DNA of 64,000 bases from an uncultured Saprospiraceae bacterium (GTDB taxonomy: Bacteria; Bacteroidota; Bacteroidia; Chitinophagales; Saprospiraceae). Shown one piece after another: positions 17,960 through 26,443 of the stretch (the first letter of the stretch is position 1; each line of letters opens with the position of its first letter). Made by a program: the position numbers and the translations under genes. The stretch lies in NCBI GenBank assembly GCA_938015435.1, contig CALLPN010000005.1, positions 1 to 64,000 on the forward strand, written 5' to 3'. The notes under the pieces are model-generated. The model searched no databases, was not told the DNA's origin, and saw only the letters and a program-made list of their open reading frames with translations.

Positions 17960-18520
17960 TATTTCGTTTCTTGTTTCTAATTATGTATATCGGATCAAAT
18001 TGATCTGGCGTAAATTATCTCTATGAAGCTAAGTTATACAATAAATACCAAGCAACTCATTGTGGTTTGATTCGTTTGATGTTTGATTCATATGTTATGC
18101 CTAACATATGAACTATCTGATATGGAAGGCCACGATATCTGAGTTGTGCTATAAATGAATAGAGCAAAGGAGGACAAATAATTCATGCCATTTGCAAACT
18201 GTATTTTCTCTATTTTTCAATCACAATACTTGTTTCATTTTTCGGTTTCAGCAAAATCCTTAATAACATTGTTTCTCTAACTTAGCCTAATCGTTTAAAA
18301 TACTAGTATAATTAATTGTTATAGCCTAATGAAAAAGAAGATAACAAAAGAAAATACAAGTCCTACAGTCAAATTGTACTAGGATAAAATATTTTTGGGT
18401 AGGGTCATTTATAGGCGGTCCTTAAGTTGTCAGATATTTATTTACCGAAAACTTCAAAGCCATTGGTCTCAAAAAATACATGACCAATTTCCTTATAGAG
18501 ATAAATTATCATAACCTTTT
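17960..18520. other. Long AT-rich intergenic region with inverted repeats
   Basis: 561 bases without a supportable gene. It contains a perfect 11-bp inverted repeat (18087-18112) and a weaker one, ATTGGTC (18462-18468) with GACCAAT (18482-18488), near the 3' end of the CPCC gene. No promoter or ORF of note. Confidence 0.6.
18087..18112. repeat. Perfect 11-bp inverted repeat
   Basis: TTCATATGTTA and TAACATATGAA are separated by TGCC. No T-tract follows, so it is not a typical terminator. Possibly a protein-binding site or a scar of insertion. Confidence 0.6.
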
Positions 18521-18784
18521 TCAATTATCTTTTCTTTTATCAATAATTGTAGGCCGCCGAGTATTTTTAATCATACCTTTTTCGCAGGCTTCAAATTCTT
18601 TGTAATTTTTTCTAGCCATAGTTAATGATACCTTATTAGCACCTCTGGTATACTCATGCTCTTCAAACTGTATAGGGTCATCTTCCCAATAGCAAATGGG
18701 ACAAATAGAATAGTTTAGTCGATTCTTATTATCTAAAGTGTTGTAATCACAGCAAGGACAGAATTCATCTAGACTAATTTCCAT
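18521..18784 (-). CDS. CPCC-family cysteine-rich small protein
   Basis: 87 residues. Two CxxC knuckles, FCPCCDYNT (9-17) and ICPICYWEDDP (27-37), plus GANKVSLTMARKNY define the CPCC family (PF14206-type). These zinc-ribbon-like proteins often occur in polymorphic-toxin immunity clusters, but no toxin gene is seen here. Likely a recent acquisition in this sparse region. Confidence 0.8.
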   Translation of the reverse strand: MEISLDEFCPCCDYNTLDNKNRLNYSICPICYWEDDPIQFEEHEYTRGANKVSLTMARKNYKEFEACEKGMIKNTRRPTIIDKRKDN

Positions 18785-18897
18785 CTAATCTATCTCTAAG
18801 AGTACTTAGTTTGGATATATTATTAAGCAATGTGGCATTCATAAATTCTCTATCAAAATTTTATTTACAATTACACTATCTGTTAACATCTGGTTGA

Positions 18898-20754
18898 CTA
18901 AAGCTTAGTCTCTTTCAGTGCCTTTCCTATGTTACGATCCAAAGCTTCATGAGCCAGTGGTTCAGTATAAATATTCATTGCCTGCATCGCCGCTTCGATG
19001 ACATCTTTATTATCGCCGCTTGTACTCTTTTGTAATTTTTCTTTGAGTGCATTGATCTTAGTGATTTGTTCGACAGTCAATGCATCCTTGTTTTGAGCGA
19101 TGAATCTATCGGTAGCCATGATAATATTATTCGCTTCATTGATAGATTCTAACAGGGCTTTTGCCTTCATATCAGATTCGGCATTCTGTAGCGAATCGAT
19201 CAGCATGCGAGCCATATCTTCTTCTGATATTCCATAAGCAGATCTAATTTCCATTTGCGTCTCTACATTAGATCGTAATTCTGTCGCCTTTACAGTAAGT
19301 ATACCATCGGCATCTAAGATAAATTTGATTTCGATCTTAGGTATTCCGGCAGGCATAGGTGGTATATCTGTTAGGATAAATTCTCCAAGCTTTCGATTGT
19401 GTTCGATAAGATCACGTTCACCTTGGTAGACAGCTATCTTAAGATTCTTTTGTCCGTCGACACTAGTTGTATATTGACGTCCTGCTCTTGTCGGTACTTT
19501 ACTATTACGACTTATGATTACATCCATCAGCCCTCCCACAGTTTCTATTCCCATAGAGAGTGGAGTGATATCGATGAGTAACAGATCCTTGCGATTTCCT
19601 GCAAGTATATCCGCTTGGATGGCAGCTCCTATTGCAACTACTTCATCAGGGTCTAGACTATCATTGGCTGATTTTCCGAAGTATCCAGAAACTGCAGTTT
19701 TGACAATAGGCATACGTGTAGATCCACCCACTAATACAACTTGATCGATATCGTCATTGGTCAGCTTAGCATCATTCATAGCTAGCTTACAAGCGTTGAG
19801 AGTCTTGTCGATCAGATCACTAGCTAATCTTGCAAATGTATCTGCATCGATACTCAGTTCCTTATCATCTATAGTTGTATCATAAGATCCAATCGTACTG
19901 ATTGCTTTTTTTGCCTGCTCTGCTTGGGTTCTGTATTCTTGACCAAGAGATTTGTTAGTTTTGAGATCTTGTGTCGTAACTCCTGATTGGCTAAGCCAGT
20001 AATCTATAATCAATTGATCAAAATCATCTCCACCAAGATGCGTGTCACCATGAGTAGCTAGCACTTCAAAAATTCCATTTTGTATCTGTAGAATAGAGAT
20101 ATCGAAAGTTCCACCACCGAGATCGTACACTACTATAGTTTGTTCTTCATCTTTGGATAACCCTATACCATAAGCAAGACTTGCTGCAGTAGGCTCATTT
20201 ACGATCCTAAGTACTTCCAGACCTGCTAGTTTTCCAGCATCACGTGTCGCTTGACGTTGAGCGTCATTAAAGTAAGCAGGAACTGTTATTACTGCTTTGC
20301 TAACAGTAGTTTTTAAATGTTTTTCTACTCTGACTTTTAGTTCTTTGAGTATCTCAGCAGAAAGTTCTACAGGCGTATAATATTTGCCATCTATTTCTAC
20401 TTTTACGAGTGCTTCCGTATCTTGATCGATTACATTATAACCTACGCTAGCCTTGAGGCTTTCGAGGTCTGCATAGGATTTACCCATCAGTCTCTTTACG
20501 GAGTATATTGTTCGCTGTGGTGCAGAGATAAGTTTCTCTCTAGCGTCATCTCCTACGATCACACCTTCACTGCCAAAGTGGAGTATGGAAGGAACTAATG
20601 CATTAGATCCTAATTCATCTCTGATAACTATAGTTTCTTCTCCATCTGCATAAGCAACCAGAGAGTTAGTTGTACCTAGATCGATACCAATGATCACTTC
20701 CTTCTTTTCTTCTTTATCTACAGATCCAGCTTTGAGATTGATAGGTATTTTCAT
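18898..20754 (-). CDS. hscA: Hsp70-type chaperone, probable HscA
   Basis: 618 residues. Actin-like ATPase with GIDLGTTNS (23-31), [10 protein letters not shown] and [10 protein letters not shown], then a substrate-binding domain with [13 protein letters not shown]. The length (DnaK is about 635-640), the N-terminal extension ([16 protein letters not shown]) and lack of the acidic EEVD-like/DnaK tail fit Bacteroidota HscA, which helps transfer Fe-S clusters from IscU. No isc genes are adjacent, so DnaK-paralogue is the alternative. The upstream gap has a 12-base palindrome TTCTGATCAGAA (20776-20787). Confidence 0.8.
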   Translation of the reverse strand: MKIPINLKAGSVDKEEKKEVIIGIDLGTTNSLVAYADGEETIVIRDELGSNALVPSILHFGSEGVIVGDDAREKLISAPQRTIYSVKRLMGKSYADLESLKASVGYNVIDQDTEALVKVEIDGKYYTPVELSAEILKELKVRVEKHLKTTVSKAVITVPAYFNDAQRQATRDAGKLAGLEVLRIVNEPTAASLAYGIGLSKDEEQTIVVYDLGGGTFDISILQIQNGIFEVLATHGDTHLGGDDFDQLIIDYWLSQSGVTTQDLKTNKSLGQEYRTQAEQAKKAISTIGSYDTTIDDKELSIDADTFARLASDLIDKTLNACKLAMNDAKLTNDDIDQVVLVGGSTRMPIVKTAVSGYFGKSANDSLDPDEVVAIGAAIQADILAGNRKDLLLIDITPLSMGIETVGGLMDVIISRNSKVPTRAGRQYTTSVDGQKNLKIAVYQGERDLIEHNRKLGEFILTDIPPMPAGIPKIEIKFILDADGILTVKATELRSNVETQMEIRSAYGISEEDMARMLIDSLQNAESDMKAKALLESINEANNIIMATDRFIAQNKDALTVEQITKINALKEKLQKSTSGDNKDVIEAAMQAMNIYTEPLAHEALDRNIGKALKETKL

Positions 20755-20864
20755 AGTTGTATTCTTTATTTTTTTTCTGATCAGAATTAAATAAATCTAT
20801 TCTGATTTTGATTTTCTTTTCTAAAATTGATTTTTCATTCTGACCCTTATTTCAATCCATGATT

Positions 20865-21431
20865 CTATTTTATACTTAGTATTCTTTGTATTTCTTCATA
20901 TTTCATAGAAGCGTCCAGATCAGGTTGTAGTATATCTTTAGTGATGTCTACTGTAGGTATATCCGAAAGGTTACTAGCCCTATTTTCATTATTTACGGCA
21001 GTTTTTCTAAGTTGTTGGATTACCTTATTACCATCTAGATAAGTATATAATTCTTGATGAGTATATTGTCCAGAAGCGATATCTTGGTCACGCATCGTGC
21101 CATATATATAATAGGGTATAGTATCATGGATATAATAAATAGCTTGCACTGTATAGGTAGTTGCTTTGATGTCGCAGACGATTTTTACAGGAATATTATC
21201 AGATCTATATATGGTATAGTCATAAGGTATACCTGAGCGAACATTACTTTTCGTATAGGTAGTTAAATCTTTAGATTCTACGGACTTATATTCTTTTTGT
21301 ATAATCTCTAAGGCTACTTCTTTTGATACATCTTGATTACGTAGCATACTATCTAAAGCGTCAGTATTGGTACCTGACTGACAAGCGCTAGCTATGATTA
21401 CCAGAAGTATATAGAGGTATGTATTATTCAT
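20865..21431 (-). CDS. Hypothetical lipoprotein
   Basis: 188 residues from the ATG at 21431 (a GTG two codons earlier is possible). Short signal with lipobox IIASAC. The rest (ATTYTVQAIYYIHDTIPYYI, KVIQQLRKTAV) is unrecognised. Located 110 bases upstream of hscA on the same strand; a functional link is not evident. Confidence 0.65.
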   Translation of the reverse strand: MNNTYLYILLVIIASACQSGTNTDALDSMLRNQDVSKEVALEIIQKEYKSVESKDLTTYTKSNVRSGIPYDYTIYRSDNIPVKIVCDIKATTYTVQAIYYIHDTIPYYIYGTMRDQDIASGQYTHQELYTYLDGNKVIQQLRKTAVNNENRASNLSDIPTVDITKDILQPDLDASMKYEEIQRILSIK

Positions 21432-21734
21432 TGGCACAAATATTAATCAAATTGATGGATATAGTGTTCATTAGTCATTACTATCTTTGATAAATAATGT
21501 TTGTTGGTTTCATTAAATTCATTGGAAACAGGTGATTTACAAGATCAAGGTGAAAGCCTGTAAAGAAGTAAACACACGGGCAAGGTGGCGACATCTAGAG
21601 ATAAACAATTTTAAAGGATACAATTAAAGGATTCAAATTACTTATTCAATAGAGACTTAATCAATGGTGACGATGAATTCAACATCTTTTTTCATTAAAT
21701 ATTGATAATCTCAGACTATAATTTTTCAGGATTA
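21432..21734. other. Intergenic region upstream of the queuosine transporter
   Basis: 303 bases between divergent genes. A loose hairpin ACAGG...CCTGT (about 21528-21562) is the only structure noticed. It does not fit a preQ1 aptamer. Confidence 0.4.
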
Positions 21735-22523
21735 ATGATCGAAAATATACTCACACATAAAAGCGTAAAGCTCTTTACCATATTAGCTGGACTGTTTATA
21801 ACTACAGCCATTGTTGCGGAGATCATAGGAGGGAAGATCTTTTCGTTAGAAGCTACTTTAGGCTTTGAGCCATTTAACTGGACAGTGTTTGGAGTGGAAG
21901 GTCTTGGATTTAATCTTACTGCAGGTGTATTACTTTGGCCGGTAATATTCATAATGACTGATATAATCAATGAGTACTTTGGTGTACGGCGAGTTAGATT
22001 CTTATCTTATATGACGGTGATTTTGATATTATTTGCTTTTGTAATGATCTATGGAGCTATTCATATCACACCTAATGAATGGTGGACGAGTATTAGTGGT
22101 ATGGATAGTAAAGATGCTTCTAATTCAATATCAAATATGGATCTTGCTTTTCGCAAAATAATGGGACAAGGACTCTGGATAATTATAGGTTCGACAGTTG
22201 CTTTTCTTGTAGGTCAATTAATAGATGTATTAGTGTATCAAAGGATTAGAAAGGTGACAGGTGAAAAGAAAGTTTGGCTAAGAGCTACAGGATCAACTTT
22301 GGTATCACAGTTTATAGATAGTTATGTGGTGCTATTGATCGCTTTTTGGATAGGATCGGATTGGGAGTTAGGAAGAGTATTGGCGATAGGTACCGTAAAC
22401 TATATTTATAAATTCTTTGTCGCTATTTTACTTACTCCTGCAATATATTTTGCTCATCATCTAATAGACAACTATCTTGGGCAAGATTTAGCCAATGAGA
22501 TGAAGAGAGAGGCTTCCAAATAG
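21735..22523 (+). CDS. yhhQ: Queuosine precursor transporter (VUT family)
   Basis: 262 residues from ATG 21735; an in-frame TTG at 21702 is less likely. About six hydrophobic segments. FITTAIVAEIIGGKIF, IFIMTDIINEYFGVRRVRFL and WLRATGSTLVSQFIDSYVVL are hallmark motifs of the VUT/YhhQ family, which imports preQ0/preQ1-type queuosine precursors. The full-length protein ends in a hydrophilic tail. Confidence 0.9.
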   Translation: MIENILTHKSVKLFTILAGLFITTAIVAEIIGGKIFSLEATLGFEPFNWTVFGVEGLGFNLTAGVLLWPVIFIMTDIINEYFGVRRVRFLSYMTVILILFAFVMIYGAIHITPNEWWTSISGMDSKDASNSISNMDLAFRKIMGQGLWIIIGSTVAFLVGQLIDVLVYQRIRKVTGEKKVWLRATGSTLVSQFIDSYVVLLIAFWIGSDWELGRVLAIGTVNYIYKFFVAILLTPAIYFAHHLIDNYLGQDLANEMKREASK

Positions 22524-22592
22524 ACAACACTCATGCATAGGTTCTTAGAGCATATGGTGTAATTTTAAAAAGACAAAACAGAATAATAGTCA

Positions 22593-23516
22593 ATGAGACA
22601 GATTACGGATAAGATAATGATGATTAGGCCAGCAAGTTTTCAATTTAACAATGAAACTGCGGCAAACAACGCATTCCAGACGGCTGGTGATTATGATAGT
22701 GAAGCCATTAAAGCTAAGGCAATCGAAGAGTTTGATGCAATGGTTGCGCTACTAAGATCAAAGAATATTACAGTAGAAGTCATTCAAGATACTGCAGAGC
22801 CTGCCAAGCCAGATGCAATATTTCCTAACAATTGGATCTCTTTTCACCAAGATGGAACCGTAGTTACTTATCCGATGTACGCTGAGAATAGACGCATAGA
22901 AAGAAGAGAAGATATTATAGATACATTAGGCCAAAAGTATCAAGTGAGTAAAAGATATACTTTTGATTACTACGAAGAGGAAAATAGATTCCTCGAAGGT
23001 ACAGGGAGTATGTTGTTTGATAGAGAGCACAATATAGTCTACGCTTGCCTCAGTCCACGAACCGATATAGTAGTGCTGGAAAAATATTCCGTACTTATGG
23101 GAGCAAAGAAAATAGCTTTCAGATCTGTAGATCGAGAAGGTCAAGATATCTATCATACCAACGTAATGATGGCTCTTGGAATTGATTTTTGTGTGATATG
23201 TCTAGAAAGCATCAAAAATGAAGTAGAAAAGAAAGAAATATTAGAATCACTAGAAGTTACTGGAAAGCAGGTTGTAGATATTACTTATGATCAGATGGAA
23301 AACTTTGCTGGAAATATGCTTCAAGTCTCTAATGGAAATGGAGAAAGGTATCTGATATTATCTCAAGCAGCTTATGATTCATTGACCACAGATCAAGTAA
23401 ATACCTTGTCTGAGCTAACTAATATTCTACCAATTCCAATCACTACAATCGAGACATTAGGAGGAGGAAGTGTTAGATGTATGATGGCAGAAGTATTTTT
23501 ACCTGTATTAAGCTGA
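22593..23516 (+). CDS. ctlX: CtlX-type citrulline/arginine-related hydrolase
   Basis: 307 residues of the amidinotransferase/arginine deiminase fold. MMIRPASFQFN, AKPDAIFPNNW (Asp74), FLEGTGS (Glu135), IYHTNVMM (His188) and GGGSVRCMMAE (Cys296, nucleophile) give a complete catalytic set. Bacteroidota homologues are named citrulline utilization hydrolase CtlX; dimethylarginine hydrolase is the alternative. Cytoplasmic. It starts 69 bases after the queuosine transporter but no pathway link is known. Confidence 0.88.
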   Translation: MRQITDKIMMIRPASFQFNNETAANNAFQTAGDYDSEAIKAKAIEEFDAMVALLRSKNITVEVIQDTAEPAKPDAIFPNNWISFHQDGTVVTYPMYAENRRIERREDIIDTLGQKYQVSKRYTFDYYEEENRFLEGTGSMLFDREHNIVYACLSPRTDIVVLEKYSVLMGAKKIAFRSVDREGQDIYHTNVMMALGIDFCVICLESIKNEVEKKEILESLEVTGKQVVDITYDQMENFAGNMLQVSNGNGERYLILSQAAYDSLTTDQVNTLSELTNILPIPITTIETLGGGSVRCMMAEVFLPVLS

Positions 23517-23705
23517 AAAGGAAATTTTAATGCTGATTTGGATCTGATGTGCCATCTAAGACATTGATAATCATAACCTTTTGATTCCTACTTGGTTATA
23601 GAAAAGACGAATGTTAGGTATTTGTTAAAATTTTATATGTTTTTTTTATATATGTTAGGTTTAAGTGGCATATTTGCGCAACAGTTAATTAAACCAAACA
23701 AAACT

Positions 23706-26294
23706 ATGAAAACACTATTTACACTAGCTCTAGGGCTTTTATTGACTTTGAGCGTTTCTGCTCAAATGATTACCGGTACTGTGACCGACGGTGATTATGG
23801 CGATCCTCTAATTGGGGCTTCAGTAATTATTCAAGGAACTACAGTAGGTACTATTACGGATATAGATGGTAATTTTTCTCTCAACAAGCCGTCGGATGCA
23901 GGCTCTATGTTAGAGATTAGCTATCTAGGATACGAGACTATGATTTATGATCTAGCCAACGGTATGGACTTGGGTAAGGTTACGCTTAAAGCTGGAATGG
24001 CTGGATTAGAAGAAGTAGTAGTAACTGGTGTAATGGATATCGTAAGGGATAGAAGAACTCCAGTAGCAGTGTCAACGATTAGCGCAAGTGAAATCCAAGC
24101 CAAAGCTTCTGGTAATGTTGAACTTCCTGAGGTGGCAAAAGCTACACCATCTATTTTCGTTGCTAACCAAGCAGGCGGGTACGGAGAAGCACAAGTATGG
24201 ACTAGAGGATTTGATCAAGTAAATACTGCATTCTTGCTTAACGGTCAACCTATAAACGGTATGGAAGATGGTAGAATGTATTGGTCCAACTGGTCAGGCC
24301 TTACTGATGTAGCTAGCGCAGTGCAAATACAAAGAGGGTTAGGAGCATCGAGTTTAGCAATATCATCTGTTGGTGGTACTTGGAACTTCATAATGAAAGC
24401 TACTGAAAACAAAAAAGGAGGTAACGTATTTTCTATTGTAGGAAATAATAATTTCCAAAAAGTTGGTGCAACATATAGCACAGGACTAATTGATGATAAA
24501 TTTGGAGTTACAGTTCTACTATCTGGATGGTCAGGAGACGGATGGGCTCATGGTGCAAGAGGAGCAGGACAAACTTACTTCCTATCTATGGGATATAAGC
24601 CAGCTGCTAATCATGACATCAACTTCTTAGTAACTGGTGCGCCTCAGTATCACGATCAGAAGTTTTCTGCAAGTATCTTCGATCATGAGGATAACAATGG
24701 AGAAATCGATCCTAGATATAACGCAAACTGGGGTATCTATGATGGAGAGTACTTTACAGAAAGAAGAAACTATTACCACAAGCCTGTTATGAATCTTAAC
24801 TGGGAGTGGGATATCAATGACAAATCTTCATTAGGAACTGTAGTTTATGGTTCATTCGGAAGAGGTGGAGGAACTGGTGGAATCGGTGGAGGAAGAGTAA
24901 GAACTGAATCAGGGCTTATTAACTTTGACGCAACAGCAGCAGATACTTCAGCTTCATATGTAAGAAGATCATCTGTAAATAACCACAATTGGTTCGGTCT
25001 AGTATCTAAGTATAAAAGAGATATCACAGATAACATTAAGTTCAGTCTAGGAACTGATCTAAGAAGATACTACGGAGATCACTTTAGACAAGTATCGCAC
25101 CTATTAGGAAGAAATAGTTATGAGCAAGGATCATCTCCAAGATTTGAAGATGGTATCAATGCAACTACTGAGTATGATGCTAATCCTTGGGCAGCTGTAT
25201 TTGATTTTGCAGATAGAAATGATAGAATAGCCTACAATAACGCTGAAACTATTAGATATGCTGGATTATTTGGACAAGTCGAATATTCTAAGAATGCATT
25301 CTCAGCTTACTTCCAAGGAGCTCTATCGACTCAAGATCACGTAAGACATGAGTTATACTATGAGACTGAAGAGAATGAAAACTCTGAGAAAGTTGTAAAC
25401 AACGGATACAATACTAAACTTGGTCTTAGTTATAATATCAATGACGAAAATACAGTATTCTTCAATTCAGGATTGTACTCAAGACAACCATTCCACGATA
25501 ATGTATTCGTAGGTAACTCTAATGTTGTAAATGAATTTACAAGTAATGAGCAAATCATAGGTTTCGAACTAGGTTACAAATTCGCTAATCAAATGTTTTT
25601 TGCTAATGTAAACGCATATAGAACAGCTTGGAATGATAGAGTTGCGTTTAATGGGTTACAGGTAATGGCTGACGGTACAGCAATATTGACTAACAACGAA
25701 GCTTATGTTGCACTAGGTGAGAGTCCATATGAGCTTATTTTCCAAAATCAACTACACCAAGGTGTAGAACTTGATTTGGGAATCAATGCTACAGATAAGC
25801 TTAGAATCAAAGCTTTCGGATCTATAGGAAAATGGGATGTTGTTGGAGATAGAGATATTCAATTATTTGATGGTGTAGATGCTAATGACTTAGTAAGTAG
25901 TTTTGTTGCTACTGGTGAAGACATCAAAGTAGGTGGAGCTCCTCAGACATCATTTGGTGCTTCTGCAAGATATCAGATCACTAGTGGTTTCTCAGCGGAA
26001 GCTAACTATTTTGCTTACCAAAATCTATATGCAAGAAACGGTGGTATTCAACTACCAAATTATAATATTGTTGATCTTAACCTTTCATACACTATACCTA
26101 TGGAAAATAACGTGTTAAGACTTAATGCAAATGTATATAACGTGTTTAATGAGTTATTTATCAGTAATGCAAGATCTTCTGATGAAGCTGATGCGGATAA
26201 CCCTGAGAACAACTGGAAGGGAATTAACAAGAGTAATTCTGTAACTTTCGGTCAAACAAGAACATGGAACTTCTCTATGAAGTATTCTTTCTAG
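23706..26294 (+). CDS. TonB-dependent receptor without SusD partner
   Basis: 862 residues from ATG 23706, which starts the signal peptide MKTLFTLALGLLLTLSVSAQ; the longer frame from 23592 adds an unrelated hydrophobic stretch. A carboxypeptidase-regulatory domain (about 21-105), plug (LEEVVVTGVMD, PSIFVANQAGGYGEAQVWTR) and barrel end in WNFSMKYSF. No SusD follows; the next gene, 149 bases on behind a strong terminator, encodes a secreted lamin-tail/cupredoxin protein. The substrate is unknown. Confidence 0.9.
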   Translation: MKTLFTLALGLLLTLSVSAQMITGTVTDGDYGDPLIGASVIIQGTTVGTITDIDGNFSLNKPSDAGSMLEISYLGYETMIYDLANGMDLGKVTLKAGMAGLEEVVVTGVMDIVRDRRTPVAVSTISASEIQAKASGNVELPEVAKATPSIFVANQAGGYGEAQVWTRGFDQVNTAFLLNGQPINGMEDGRMYWSNWSGLTDVASAVQIQRGLGASSLAISSVGGTWNFIMKATENKKGGNVFSIVGNNNFQKVGATYSTGLIDDKFGVTVLLSGWSGDGWAHGARGAGQTYFLSMGYKPAANHDINFLVTGAPQYHDQKFSASIFDHEDNNGEIDPRYNANWGIYDGEYFTERRNYYHKPVMNLNWEWDINDKSSLGTVVYGSFGRGGGTGGIGGGRVRTESGLINFDATAADTSASYVRRSSVNNHNWFGLVSKYKRDITDNIKFSLGTDLRRYYGDHFRQVSHLLGRNSYEQGSSPRFEDGINATTEYDANPWAAVFDFADRNDRIAYNNAETIRYAGLFGQVEYSKNAFSAYFQGALSTQDHVRHELYYETEENENSEKVVNNGYNTKLGLSYNINDENTVFFNSGLYSRQPFHDNVFVGNSNVVNEFTSNEQIIGFELGYKFANQMFFANVNAYRTAWNDRVAFNGLQVMADGTAILTNNEAYVALGESPYELIFQNQLHQGVELDLGINATDKLRIKAFGSIGKWDVVGDRDIQLFDGVDANDLVSSFVATGEDIKVGGAPQTSFGASARYQITSGFSAEANYFAYQNLYARNGGIQLPNYNIVDLNLSYTIPMENNVLRLNANVYNVFNELFISNARSSDEADADNPENNWKGINKSNSVTFGQTRTWNFSMKYSF

Positions 26295-26321
26295 TATTGA
26301 CGTCGAAATAAATTTTATAAG

Positions 26322-26355
26322 CCTGGCAACTGCAAAAGTTGTCAGGTTTTTTTTT
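26322..26355 (+). terminator. Rho-independent terminator of the TonB receptor
   Basis: A 9-bp stem CCTGGCAAC / GTTGTCAGG (one G-U pair) with a 7-base loop is followed by nine T. It lies 27 bases after the stop. Confidence 0.95.
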
Positions 26356-26443
26356 GCTTTAAGAATGATTGAGTAAATTGAGCGTTACATAGTGTTTAAT
26401 ATAAGTGCTATTCTATATATGTCATTTAACAAACCAACCGAAT

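Noticed and set aside
18087..18112. Integron attC site or IS terminal repeat
   Set aside because: No transposase or integrase gene nearby, no flanking target duplication and no attC core sites recognised.
21520..21570. Possible preQ1 riboswitch before the queuosine transporter
   Set aside because: Only a loose ACAGG/CCTGT stem is present; the conserved preQ1-I and preQ1-II loop and A-rich tail bases are missing.
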